Assembly (NCBI GenBank): GCA_014898425.1
Contig: RCSZ01000006.1
Location: 1,488,001-1,552,000 of the forward strand
Length of the DNA: 64,000 nucleotides
Reading direction: 5' to 3'
From: Botryotinia globosa
Lineage: Eukaryota; Ascomycota; Leotiomycetes; Helotiales; Sclerotiniaceae
Shown here piece by piece: positions 11,523 to 24,548 of the stretch. Position numbers and translations under genes: made by a program. Numbering within the stretch: the first letter of the stretch is position 1; each line of letters starts with the position of its first letter. The notes beneath the pieces were generated by a model. That model saw only the letters and a list, made by a program, of their open reading frames with translations, was not told where the DNA came from and made no database searches.

Positions 11523-14500
11523 GATTATCTGTCTTTGATGCCTTCTTTGGTCTATGATGAATGAATTCGACTTCAAACTGATAATTGAAGCAGTATTGGA
11601 GCAATCGGTAAGATAAAATGCGATTCAAGGCTGACAAAGCTCGGACCACCTTTCATGCCGTTTCATCAGCCTTGTCTATGATATCACATGGGATCTAGGT
11701 GCCTTTTCATGTTGCATGATGTTCAACAACAGAACCCAGACTTCATCTCCGCTCGATCATACTGGATAATTGTGCCATATATGGTATCGTGTATAAACCT
11801 ACAGGACTACAGTCGAGACAAGTGGTATACTATATCACATTATTTCAACCCTACAAGGAAAGTGGTCAAATGAGCAAGCCATGATCAGATACTCCTTCGG
11901 ATCATTTCTATCAGGTTGACCTCTAAGTTCTTGAACTGACTAAACTACAGATTCTCTCATAGTGAAAGCTTCATTGGATACTTCTCAACTTATATTTCCT
12001 CTTTTTGGGAGTGAGGTGGTGGGTTCTGGGACGAAGGCTCATTGACAGAAAGTTCTCAGCTATCTCCTTCATTGCCAGAATCAGCCCCATCACCAGACAG
12101 CTTCTTGGTTACAAAATATCAATCTCGTTGCCAGTTGTTCTCAGTATATATATGCCTGGGCAATTTTTTTTACAAACAGTATCGATAGACAGTTATGTTT
12201 AACTGCTTAAAAACTGGAACTCTGAGCCCGCTGCCGAAATAGTGGTTCAAAATCCAAACGCGAGAGCCAGCCATACTCACTTCTATCGTTCTGTCTATGG
12301 AAAGCTATCATTCGAAATGTGAGATTCCTACTGTCTTAAAATGAGTCAATGTCCTATCACCAAAATTTCCGCTTCGTTCGAAATTGTCTTGTATTGGACT
12401 ACAGTAATTTCTTTTCAAGCATCAAAGTTAAGAAATATCGTACCCACAACAGTTCGTTGGAGGTATGAACTTGCTAGTAGCCCGCAATAGATCAATTTTT
12501 GGTTGTTTTGTTGAGGCATGGATAGTATTGTTGTTACTTGACAGCACACGTTCATTGTTTAAGCGATTGAACTTGAGTATTATTTTGAGCGGATAGCAGA
12601 GTTGATAATTGGCAAGTGTATGGGCGGTGACTGTTCATGCATTTTCTCGTGTAGGTATAGATGTGGGAACCGCAGAATTTATGCGCCACCATGATTATCC
12701 TCCTACAGATCATGAAAATAGTGATGACACGCTGCCATCCACTTTGACCTTCACTCGCAGACGCCTATTCAGCCGCTACAGTCTCCACATCAGAAACGCG
12801 ATCATAATATCTCTTGTGCAGCTCATCTTGCGCATTTTGGGAAAGTTGGCTTGACTAGGACATGCAAAGGGTAGAAGAGACGAGTTCAGTGAGATTCAAA
12901 ACCAAGCATGTCAATTACTAAACCGTTCTTCGACCAAATTATCACTCTCCGCATTGTGATTGACAGCCCAAAAGAAGCCTGCTTGGGTTCTTGAGACCAC
13001 GTCTATTTACCCGGCGGAAATATATGTACGATACACGTAGGTATTGGTAACTTTTTATCATCAACATCAAACGACCACCTGCATCGACATACGTGTAAAT
13101 TAGCTGCATGCTCCGGAAACGGGTTAAACTCAAGCCGTGATTTGTGGTCTGCAGATCCCAATACTCACGCCGATCCGTAATGGGGACAGAGGGGCCATTG
13201 AATGAATATGAAAGGAATGTTGGGGACGAGAGGGGAAGGATTGTTTGAAGATCTAGAAAGGAAAAGAGTCTCTTCGCTCGATCAAGGAGCTGGATTGTGC
13301 GTACATTGAGGAAGAAGATCGAGGGTCAGTTTAATTACCTGTTCCACACAGCACCGCTTACATATATCTGATGAAGAAAAAGGCTGACCTTTTACAGTGT
13401 ACCTCGAAGGCTTGAACGGTTCTTAGTCTCAAGCGTTATGATTGCCCTGTCCATCAAGATTGACAGCTTGAATATAGAATTCTCAGAAACGTGCATTGTC
13501 TCCGCGGGCATGCTTATGACTTAATCAACAAAGCCTTGATATAGTGCAATATTAATTGCGCCGTTTCAATCTATATCGTCACCTTTCCGAGCCCTCTCCA
13601 AACTATTTTATTTCTAGGGAGCAGACGATCTCCATCGAATTTCTTTCTTGACTAGTTACCTTTATTCTTCCCTCTCATGGCCGTAGTTGTTATCCCAGTT
13701 GTTGCGAATGACGCTCAGGTTAATGGTTATGTACCTCTACACTTTGAGCGATTGCTGCACTTTAACATGTTTGTTCCATCGCAGGTCATCGTGGTCATCC
13801 TCAACGCTGAACACATCTCGCATTATCTTTGGTCTAGATTGACTGACATTTGCTCCTTTGGGATTTTTAACCCCACTAAATGAAATCATGCAGCTTAGAT
13901 CAGAGCTCGTCAAACATCGGTTCACTAATTAAGCGTTCTGGCTTGAGTTCGAATTTGGATTTAGCATCATAGAGTACACTAAGTCAAAAAACCGCAATAG
14001 ACTTTGGATATTGAATCAGATTTGCTCGCTGTCAACCTTTCAAATCCCCAATTAGTGAATCGAGCAATACATTTTCATGTGTTACTTAGACATCCTAGAC
14101 ATGTCATATATGAAGCTAGGGGTACCGGCGTCGATCATGATTGTTATGAGAAGCGAAGCTCCAAAATTGCCTGCTTTGGCTCGAAACAGATTTAATCAAC
14201 CATATTGAAGCCTCCTATATCTTAGATCAACTGGTATCACCTGCCATCATAAATTTTTTGATTCGTTGACGTAAATACTTTCCGTTGCCTGAAGAGCCAA
14301 GATTTTCTGTCGTATTACTACTCGATGACAAAAAGTATGTGGCAAACCTCGGCAAAATCTTTCCTCTTATGTAGTACCGGCATAAGATCAGGAACAAGAA
14401 TTACTGATACCTCGAGACAGAATAATACCATGCTGGCGATTTAAATAATGTCGAATTGACCCAATTGTATATTAAGTCTAACTAATCTGCTTCACAGCAA

Positions 14501-17500
14501 GATGGAAAGGAATTATCACATCTAGATCGCCTAACGAGATCTTACTTACATGGCATGATGGCAATCACCCGGTGAGCCGACTTTCTGAGCTGTCCGCCAA
14601 CATGGACGCAAAATTGTCAACAAGGATGGCTCCGTGGTATCAGAATGATTCAGAAAGGAGGAAGATTCTCGAAAAGGAAGCATTGAAACTCACAAGATTG
14701 CAGAATATGACGTATACCCCTGGTCAACATGTACATAGAATTCCTATTCGATCTCAATACCCATTCATTCCCACATCATCTCCAGCTATTGGGCAATCAC
14801 AAAACCCAAGAAAACAATTTTTCCAGAAAACTCACGGAGATTTCCTTCCTAGTACATGACTATATCCTCAATTAAGCATACCGTATTCACCAACCAGGGC
14901 ATCCGAGACATTTTTCCCAAAAAAGCATATCATCTCATCTCGGTAAAGGCTACCGTGATCTTCTTCGACAAATGCACATCCTCCGGGGCATTTTCACTCG
15001 TCATTTGGGAATGATGTGGCTGGGGGAGATAGGTCCTGAAAAGGAAGCTTGGGTAGATTTCAGTACCTGGGAGTCTGGGACATGTCAAAACATCGTACGA
15101 TGCGATGGATGGATGATTCACGGATAATGTCTCGACTTAGAAACTCGTTTATCATATGTTGTGTAACTTGTGTTGCATTTGAAGGAGTGGAATCTTGGGG
15201 TATTAGGCGGGATTCGAGGGTGCGCGTGGGGGTCGGTATGAACCGTATGATGTATATTGCTACAGTATTATGGTTTTGTTTGGGCCATTGGAGGAAGTAT
15301 TCGGGTGAGTTAGAGACTTAGAGTGCCGGGGAAATTGAGGCATCTCGGAATGTTGATGGGCCACGGTTAACCCGATGTCTTTCGCTTTTGCACAATTTTG
15401 AATTTTGTCATTCGATACCTAGCATATGTAAATTATACGTTGCAACGAGGTATCCCGGATTATTGCCAGTGCATGATGAGACTCATGAGAGCATGGGATG
15501 AGAAATGGAGCCAGGACCCAGATCGATTGCGAACTTAATTTTACCCGCAAAACCCAGGGTCAAGCATCTACTCTGTACGGAGTTGAGAAATTTGACAGGA
15601 TACCGGGTCCTCCTCTTTTCCCCATGCACATTGATTCATAAATCTTCACCGTTTTGCGTGCAGGACGCTTGTTGGCGAGTCAGTGCCCAGAGGTGCTGGC
15701 AGCTCTTAGACCTCTGTGCGGATTCTGAAACATATATCGCCAGAACGACAGGTAAACGTCCGTTAGACACCAGTAGTGTGGTGGGTTCTAATAGCGGTGA
15801 CTTGATTCACGTTACAAATGTTTGCAGAGGTAGTTGCCGCCACTAGAGCGAGATACTAGTTATAAGTTAGTATCTTAACTCTCCCCAATATACCATAAAC
15901 AAATTTCCGCAAGTACAAGTCTATACTACGCATAGTTAATGAATAAGATCCATCTTAATGCTCCATTCGGTAGTACCTGAACATCAATTAATATCGACAT
16001 ATTATTCCAAGCAGAAAATAAACCTAATCCCCGAAGCTTATCCCTCACCCATTAAAAAATTCCACGTGGTGAAATTAGTGTTTCCGTTCTTCTCCCGCGA
16101 TGCTTGCAAACACGTCGAGTCGTTTTGGGAACTACTTCCTGGTCTTTTAATTTATGTTGATATTTGATATCATCAAAGAGGGAATACAATATTAAAGTTT
16201 GGGCATGTACTCCGTGCGTGTATTGATCAATTCAGACACGTTGTAGGGCTTAGATGAGTGTCAATGTGCTTGGCGGGTGGTTTGACCCCTTATATCCCCA
16301 CCTATAGTACCTTTTCAATAACGTCTAAAGCACCTAGGTATCAATATATTAAGCATTTTATACGATTTGTCATCAACATTTGGCATTATCGAAGGATTAA
16401 ACAACTTCTAGTGTGCAGAAGATGTAATCGATAAATATACTGCGTGGCCTTTCAAATCTCCGATGGATGTCAATATTGAAGAAAGTTCCAAGGCATTCCC
16501 CTTCTGGGACCGAGAGATTTGGATCATGCTGGAACCGGGAATGAATCATGAATTGGGCTATATCTGAGAGATGTTATTGCCGATACAGAAGCACGATTCC
16601 TGTATTCGGGTATGGAAGCAGAGATGAAGATTACGGGGCGTCGATGGAGAGAATCTTAAACGTCGATTATCAGTGCCAATGTGTGGATAAGCAGCATGGC
16701 TTGACACGACCTTGACTCAGTGGAAATAGTTCGCGAAGGGTAGCTTGTCTATGGCTCTAAGCGATGTGTTTAAGAGATGGGATGTGCAATAGTACATACT
16801 TGTCTTGACTCTTCAGTAATAAAACCCCGACAGGTATACAGGGCTTTTGGCAAGGGATCAGGCGGATAGGAGTTAAAAAGTAAATCAAAGTGTTATGTGA
16901 ATGTGGATCGCGGGGGATTCCTTGAATTGAGAGGGTGGGTAGTGGATTCAGAGCGTTGGTGATGAAGTTTAGCTGTGTGTGACGGTTTGGCATCTCGCTG
17001 TAGTGTGTTTATAGCGTCTGGGGGCTTTAGAAGGGAAGGGACAGGCCTTGTTGGTTTAAGTCTTCTTCTTTGCGGTAAAGCTTTAAGGCCATTCGCGAGT
17101 AAGTGTAATTGGGTTCCCGGAAACGGCGGGAATTCCTGAATTTCGAACACGCTTTGCTGTATCCTCCCGCTTGTATACTTCCTGCACTGTGGAGCGAATA
17201 CGCAAAATGGAGCAAATGCTACTCTAGGTCCCGGATCTTGAATTTACGAGCCCACAGGTAGGTATCTGCTGTTGGCGAATCCTGAATATGCACTGTTCGG
17301 GGTTTAGATTTCGTCACTCTTGAGTTACTAACCACACACACTGTAAAATAGAGTTAACGTCCAAGTCAGGCTTGCAGCTCGGCTGTTCACTCATATGACA
17401 AAAGTTAGAACTTGATTTGCTTCCCAGGTTCCCCTCACATGCGCCGAAACTCTGTTACCGCACTATTGAACTTTGATATGTACGGTCAAGGACTGATGTC

Positions 17501-18740
17501 AATCGTTGAATCAGAAGTCCTCTAAATCGTAGATCATCGTCTATAGTACGTATCTGTCAATCTTATTAGCGTTAATTTACTTCTCCCGCGAAGTACCGGG
17601 TCGCAGATAATTCGAGCCATAACGGCTCTCAATACACAATGACCAGTCTGATATTCGAACACTGTAAATAGCTTTACCAGACATGTTTCTCTGACTTTAT
17701 ACATCACTTCTATAGCTGATAGGTAGAAATACGAAGGGAAGATGAAGCACCATTGCAATTAAATCACAGAGAAATGGGTAAATGATTTCCGCAACGGCGC
17801 AAGTTGATTACCAGTGAAGGCCATAGCCACCGTTGATAGTGGGCGGATGGTCCCAGGATGCAGTAGATCGGATCTTCTTGCACTTTAGGTCGTTGAGGTC
17901 TACTGTGGATTCGAATGTAGGTTCTTTCGTTCAGATGCCGTAGCAAGTTGTAACGTTTCTTGCAAAGGTGGAAGAGTGGAGAGCAAGTGGAGTGCGATGC
18001 TCCTTTTTCTTTTTATTATTTGAATTTTTCTCATGTAGAGAGGATGGGGAGTGGATCTTATGAAAGCTACTTTCGAGACTTGAGCGCCAGACGTTGCGCA
18101 CAGGATGTATGATATTATCTAGTAGAAATTTGAACATTCAGAGTCTTTGTCTTGTAGCTGTGGTTGGAACAGATTTGTAATTCAGAGATGATGGTGCGAA
18201 GTAATGATAGTCTGTAACAGTATTTATGAATAAAGATTTGGCGAAACATGGAAAGATTTGGAAGTTCAAGAAGAAGTAGAGAGATTTCCTTGTCCTTTTC
18301 AGGTAATGCTTTTGAATTGATTCCCTTACTTTTACACTATCATCTATCTATTCTCTACAGAATGGTAATGTATTTCCAAGCATCTCTTTATGAGGGTTCC
18401 GCCTTCCTATTCCTTTCCCTTTCCAGAGCAACCTCGAGACCTTGCGATCTCTTCGTTTCAACCTTGTCTTTACATTCAAATCCGTTCTCTCGTAACCTCA
18501 GAGGAACTAATAGCCATTAACGCCCATGTAAATGCGGACCGCAGATATTATCCAGCTTCCAGTGTTTCCAAACGCCTTTCATAAATATACAAATCCTCTC
18601 AAGAATAGGAAAGATAGACCAAAAGGGCGGGTATCGTGATTAAGGAAAGCCATCCCACACAATACCCAGATAGTTATACATTATTGACAAGTGAAAAAAA
18701 AGACAATAGGCCATCACCGTTCGACCCCTCTAGGCAGCAC
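11523..18740. other. 7.2-kb gene-poor region downstream of the C2H2 gene
   Basis: No frame resembles a known protein and no splice-joinable chain was found. It is AT-rich, with many short frames on both strands as expected by chance. One small frame at 14602-14859 is listed separately. The region lies between the Spp1 promoter and the 3' end of the C2H2 regulator. Confidence 0.55.
14602..14859 (+). CDS. Small open reading frame, doubtful
   Basis: ATG-initiated frame of 85 aa in the gene-poor region. The predicted peptide is basic and looks somewhat protein-like (APWYQNDSERRKILEKEA), with no recognised domain, signal peptide or membrane segment. It could be a lone exon of an unannotated gene, a translated piece of a long non-coding transcript, or chance. 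No neighbouring exon with a matching frame was identified. Confidence 0.18.
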   Translation: MDAKLSTRMAPWYQNDSERRKILEKEALKLTRLQNMTYTPGQHVHRIPIRSQYPFIPTSSPAIGQSQNPRKQFFQKTHGDFLPST

Positions 18741-19883
18741 TCAGACCATTGAGCCGCTTTCAAAACTGTGGCAACCTCGCTCGTGTCTCTTCATGTTACT
18801 CCTAACGCTGAAGGCTTTCCCACAGTTTTGATGCGGACACTTGAAGGGCTTCTCGCCAGTGTGCGAGTGGCTGTGAATTCGGAGACTCGATGGTCTCGAA
18901 AACGCCTTTTTGCAAGTCTGACAGATATATCTATCTTGTGACTGAGGAAATGAGGCTGCTGACGAAGGGGAGATATAATGATGGTGTTGCCAGGGATTAG
19001 CACCGGATGATGGAGTCAGGGTCACAGACACTGGCATCATTGGTGGAGGGAATTGCTGTAGAGAAATTAATTACACTACTTCTTGTGTCTGGATGATGAT
19101 GATTAAACATACCTGTGGGAGTGGTCTTTGATAGTATAGTCCAGAGACTTGGGGAGATTGTGTTTGTATTGGGCTCGGGTAGTAAGAGCTCAACGATTGG
19201 GCGCCAGGCGACATAGTGTACGATCCGTTGAACGGCGAATGACCATATTGCATTGAAGACACTGGCATTGAAACTCTTCGAGTAACAGTTTGGACTGGTT
19301 GACGTTGTGCATGAGGCTCCATATTGTTGATGGCCGAGACTTGAGAAGGATTAAAATAATAATTTGGCGCGGGGACTACTGAATATGATGAACTAGATGC
19401 TTGAGACGGTGATTGTCTGCCGTCGAAGCCGCCATCAGATTGCATTGGAGGTGTGGGTGGAAGAGCACCTCGAGAGCTCATTGCTGAGGAAGGACCGTAC
19501 TGATGTCCAGACTCTGGTCTATACTCTTCCTTGAAAGCTGCTGAGGGACAAAATCAATTATTTGAAACACAGGAGAAGATCTGAGAGCACTGACCTTGTT
19601 GTGGCGATGACTGTTGCTGAGCTTGCTCTGTAGGACTCGATCCATCGGCCAAACCCAATAGACTTGAAATGGATGGTAGGGAACACTTTGAAGTTTCGTC
19701 GACGGGTGGTGAAGGTGGTGGTTGAGGGGCGTTAACGTATGTGTAGGAGGAGTGTTGAGCCATGGGATGGACTGAGTAGGGATTTGAAACCATCGATGAG
19801 GCCATTACTTCTGGTGTGTTATTATAGTGAGAAAAGTGTTGATGATGATTTCTTCGCTCGTGAACAAGACTGGAGAGATTCAT
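18741..19883 (-). CDS. C2H2 zinc-finger transcription factor (two fingers, C-terminal)
   Basis: Model complement join(18741..19055, 19113..19540, 19595..19883), 343 aa, introns 57 and 54 bp; the second exon could start three bases later at a neighbouring CAG. The first ~280 residues are Ser/Pro/Gln/Tyr-rich and disordered, with LPSISSLLGLADG near residue 75. Two fingers close the protein: C284-X2-C287...H300-X3-H304, the TGEKPF linker, then C312-X4-C317...H330 with Cys334/His335 as the last ligand. Such SRPSSLRIH / SVRSNMKRH fingers occur in fungal developmental regulators. The protein's size, finger placement and isolated position recall conidiation regulators of the Botrytis LTF2 / Aspergillus FlbC kind, but that is a guess without alignment. 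Confidence 0.88.
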
Positions 19884-20490
19884 AACCCTATATGAAGCGG
19901 ATCAGGATCGAATGTGTCTAACGCCGGATATTGTAAAGTTCGAAAAGATGTTGATAAGTAGGTGAATGCAAGAGATCGATGTAAGTTAATTAGATGATTA
20001 CTTTGAGGACTTTCGTATGTTTCACTGGGCCGGTGGTATATATGAAGTGATTGAATCTATTCCTTTCAAGACACGCCTGCGAATATACGTCTTTTGAAGG
20101 ACGAGAGGGATCGATGGATATTTAATATCAGATCTCCCGAGGGTAATGGGTGTGGGCGATCAGCGCGAATCCACCAAAGAGATCCTGGTAGGATACCAAA
20201 GTAACACTTGCTGTCACAAATTGGGTGTGGGTCTACCTTCCGGGACTGTGACTTCAGATGCCCCAAACTTGGCACAAATAATAATACTCGATGGATGGGA
20301 TGATCCGGACGACAGTCTGGCTTCATATTGGTCTACGGGATTTCGCCGCCTTTTGGTATTGCTCGACCGGTACTGCGTGCTCGATGTGGACGTGCAGGCA
20401 CTGCAGTGGATGAATTTTCAGGATTGTCTAGGGTGGGTCCAGGGGGTCTCATGCCTGCAATGACCGTTACTTTCGTTATGCACCCGCAAG

Positions 20491-20510
20491 TGGAGGGGAT
20501 TGGAGGGGAT
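20491..20510. repeat. Two copies of a 10-bp unit
   Basis: The unit TGGAGGGGAT occurs twice head to tail. Confidence 0.8.
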
Positions 20511-20968
20511 TGGCTAGGGTAAAGATGCTTGTTGAATGCAGACAGGCATGCCTCGGAGCATAACCCAATTTAGATGTCGTGGATCCTTCTTTCGACATAA
20601 TTTTTCAGGTTTTGAAGGGTGACCCTGCCTGTCACTTCAACATGTTTGGGATTAGGTTTTTTGGCGACTTGCTAAGAAAAAGATATGAGACGAGGTGACG
20701 CGCAAACGGTGATTCCAAGTTGGGATCTGCTAGTATGAACCCTACTTTCAGTGCTCTATCGGCAAATTAGCACAGCAATGCTCTGTTGGAAATTGGAGAT
20801 TCTTAAGCCTTGAAAGATTAACATTCGAAGGGTTGACGATGAATTATAGTGGAGTTCTAGGGTATGACTTGAGCCCTCAAAGTTCTGACAGCTCTAGCTA
20901 CAAGTTACAACACACCCTCGAGGCACCTAAGGCCAACCTGAGTATCGATGTGCAGATTTGTTTAGAAA

Positions 20969-20981
20969 TGTGTACAGTGAG
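20969..20981. promoter_or_regulatory. TGTGTACAGTGAG element, copy 1
   Basis: This 13-mer is identical to 24075-24087. It is about 1.1 kb upstream of the C2H2 start. Protein binding is unproven. Confidence 0.3.
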
Positions 20982-22244
20982 TGCCCTCTGTGATATAACA
21001 TAGCACAGTATGGGTTATTCTGGCAACTACCGTGGCAATAACTCGGGCGATGGATCAATTTCGTGTTCTGTATTTCCTTTAGGTTATGCAGGTGTAGTTG
21101 TATATGCATGCTAGCTTTTAAACTTCGCAATCTACATTTACAAACTCTCATGATATGTGCAAATTATGGCACCTGTAAATCTGAAGAGTCTGTTCGCGGA
21201 ATTTGCTACAATTGAAGGATCAAGTGAATCGCCGGTGCACTGTTGATACTTTGACACAATCCGTCTTTCTTGGGACGAATAAGCGTTGCAACTAACCAGT
21301 CAAAATGCAAGTCAGTTTGGAGTAAATTGGACGAGTTTCTGGAAAAGCGGCTTTCAGAGCATTCCCCTTGCTCTCTAGCATTCCAGCGATCGCCCACTGC
21401 TTGTCTCTGCCGGTGCTCGCTTGGAGGATGGAGGGGTCCGTGATAAAGGTTGGGATGAATGATATGATACAGGGTTTCCCCTCCGCTCATTTGAATGGAG
21501 ACGAGTCTAACATTTGATTGAATACCCATGATATCGACAAAACCCTCTAAACAGCGAAGTTGCCTGTCGAGGCTTGAAGAAATATAATGTTGTGGCCAGC
21601 GCAGTGAGATTATCTTTTGTTACACGACTTGACGAAGTGCCGGTAGAGAAATGATCTTAATGTTACGGAACGCTTGGAGTTACCATCCCACTGTATAGTT
21701 CCTGCAACGCTGATGATATTCTCGAGGATATTCTGGCCATGGATGGCCTACCGGCTTACGAATAGAGTTTCATCCCTGTGATGAATGTCTATCAGTAATG
21801 GGGAACGGTGTTTCTTTACCCGCCGAGAGAGTGATCGTCACTACTTGACTTGAGACGTTGCAGGTCATATTATAATATTTTCTTCTTGTACAATATGTTG
21901 AATGTAGATAAGAGGCATCCAAATTCGAAGCTCTAATTCATAAAAACAAACTGTATGCCTTGGTGGGACCGGAGAAGAACTCAACACGGTTGCAGTATGA
22001 TTTAATGACGATAAAATCTTTCAATGGCGAGACCATTGTTCATTAACAGAATGTGATGTGTTGTTCGTGTTCTATCAGTAGGTAACTGTCTAATTTCATT
22101 TCAAGGGCCTTAAGCTATCATCTTATGATTTTAGAGACATTCTAGAATGTTACCCGTGCCGTCTGAAGCCCATCTCAAATCTCTACCACCCTCTGTGGGA
22201 CTTTAATGCTCCTGTCAATGAACGATAATCACTGTTTGCCCACA

Positions 22245-22266
22245 CTTTTCCCACGCTTTTCCCACG
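22245..22266. repeat. Two copies of an 11-bp unit
   Basis: CTTTTCCCACG twice in tandem. Confidence 0.8.
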
Positions 22267-22924
22267 ACTACGGCCCGTGTTAACCATGTTTTTCTTTCTG
22301 TATTAGAACCACCTAACATGTATCGTGCCGTTAGATCATGATCATCCCGGCGCAAGGGATACAGGATTTTGCTTGAGGAGAATGAGATGTGTTGACGTTT
22401 CAAATCTTGATTTAATCTTTTTAGGTAGGGATCCTTTTTGAGCAAATAAATCGAAAAATATATTAATTGGTACAAAAGTGCTTTCGTATGAATATAAACA
22501 AATTTCGGTCTTGAAGCTTCATTGGGAATTAGATAAATATATGTTTCAAGGAGCTGAATATTTTGGGCTGAATGATCTAGGTTCATCAATCTAGGTACAT
22601 ATCTAGGTTCATGAGGATCATTGAGCATCCTAATCTTTTGGCCATGATTCGAAGATTGGGTCAATTTGATGAATTATTGATTCATGTAGCAACGAGTGTT
22701 TTTGTTTCTAATTGAGCATTATGCCAACGAGTAATGAGTACCTATGTAGTGAGAGACATTGCAATCCGTATGAATACTCTTATTTTGGGTTTTGGATAGG
22801 TACAAACCCCAACTTCGGAGTCGGAGTGGTACAAATATCGTAATAAGAAGATGAAGGGGCTTAGCGAAAACATTCCACTGGACATCAATCCACTACTGTA
22901 CGCCGACTCACCGAGATTCTTGTG

Positions 22925-22938
22925 GCACTGTACAGTGC
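22925..22938. promoter_or_regulatory. 14-bp perfect palindrome with TGTACAGT core
   Basis: GCACTGTACAGTGC reads the same on both strands. It shares the core of the elements at 20971 and 24061, so it could be a site for a symmetric dimer. Function is inference. Confidence 0.35.
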
Positions 22939-24058
22939 ACACTCGACTGTAGGAATGAGGGTATAAAAGAACGACTGGGTTAAATGTGGTGACGAGGAAA
23001 AATGTGTTACCAATCTTCTAAGTTCTCACCCAGCAGCGCTGTATCCCTAGGCACACTACCCAAACACGAGGCTCGATTGTATCCACAGCCAGCATATTGG
23101 GTTCAGTCGATTCGAATACCCCTGCTTTGCCATCATCTGGCTTGTTCCCCATTATTTTATCAGTAGGCCAGTAGGGGTAGAGATGGAGCTAAAATTGAAA
23201 AGCGCCGTGATGATCGCTCTTGCTTCGGATAATGCAGATCTTACTTAGTACACACACCATCGGTGGAAGGTTGGAAGTATCTTCGTATCTGACAAGCTGT
23301 ATGGACCGTTAGAGGCGAGACACCAAATACATGGTAACCTTCTAAAGATTCTTCCATATCCAATTACTCAGCTGTAGTGTGACCGCATCTTATTCACTAT
23401 GCATTAATTTTTTACAAGCACGACACTATTGAGGAACGCCGTATTGAGGTACTGGAAAGCAGAGAACAGCCAGTATTTATTTGTTACTCTCTTATGTTTG
23501 TATGTTCGCCTAGAGAACACTGCTGCGCTAAAGTACGACCATAACGCCGCGAAGCCCCTTCATTACCCCCTCCCGGAGAAGAAACCTGGAGTAGTCTAGC
23601 AACTGCGGAGGCTGGAAAATACTGTAAAAGCATAGCCTGCCATCTGTCATACGGGCACCAAATGAATTCCAGTAAAATATGATCAATATGATCAATCAAT
23701 TCGCACGATCGCGTATAATATAGTATAATCATCATTTGAAACTCGGTAAGTTCAAGGACGTTTGGCGTTTATTTCAACTACCAACTTGCAGTTCAAACAA
23801 ACAGTCATAGAACATGATCAATTCTCCGTATCTCTATGGATTTGCCATGTTTCGGATGCCCACAAGCCCTTTTTGATATGCGGCAGATGATCTCCCGAGA
23901 AGGCGCTCTCGCTTCTACATTGATGAAAATAGGCAAAATCCATAAGAGGTTGTTTCTTGAACGACAAGCATGAACGGGCTGAAATGTGAAAAAGTATGAC
24001 GAAGAGGTGACTATCCGTCTCCTTGTGCCATAACAACCAACAGCTATCTTTGTCACAT

Positions 24059-24087
24059 TGTGTACAGTACTGTCTGTGTACAGTGAG
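24059..24087. promoter_or_regulatory. Paired TGTGTACAGT elements
   Basis: Two copies of TGTGTACAGT start 16 bp apart (24059 and 24075) in the same orientation; the second extends to the 13-mer seen at 20969. Confidence 0.35.
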
Positions 24088-24494
24088 CGTATGGTATGTG
24101 TTAGTTATTCTACAGGTAGTGTTAAAAGCTAATGGATATCGTATATCTTACCCTGCGGCGTAAATGCGAGGCAACTGCAAGGTGATAAGGATATCATCGT
24201 GGCTCGTGCCTATGGAAATCCTCGGAGATGATTTCTGCAAGCAGCCATCCTGGTATGTTAATTAAAGTCAGTCAATCATGGATTGGCACTGGCTTTACCA
24301 ATCTTTGCCTTCCTTTGTACAGAAATGGGTAGCAATTCAATACGAATGCGTGGAAAGAAAACGAATGCAGGTCCATACATACATAGCTACTCTTTCACCT
24401 GCTTGGACTTGACTCAGACTCCTAAATGACATCCATTAGCTACACATGCTTTTCATATTTTATATCCTGACCAGTCCGAATCTAAGAGCTCGAT

Positions 24495-24548
24495 CACTCT
24501 ACTTGTCAACTTGCTCCAGGACACTCTACTTGTCAACTTGCTCCAGGA
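24495..24548. repeat. 27-bp unit duplicated in tandem
   Basis: The sequence beginning CACTCTACTTGTCAACTTGC occurs twice without mismatch. It suggests a recent local duplication. Confidence 0.9.

Noticed and set aside
15505..15846. 113-codon plus-strand frame in the gene-poor region
   Set aside because: No recognisable domain, no splice partners, cysteine-rich by chance; a search for homologues would be needed to revive it.
20146..20463. 105-codon plus-strand frame upstream of the C2H2 gene
   Set aside because: No domain or splice partners; overlaps an equally open minus-strand frame, as in non-coding DNA.
22215..22664. 149-codon minus-strand frame in the C2H2 upstream region
   Set aside because: AT-rich composition, starts at a non-ATG codon, no recognised motif and no flanking exons; regarded as chance, though a degraded mobile-element fragment was considered.
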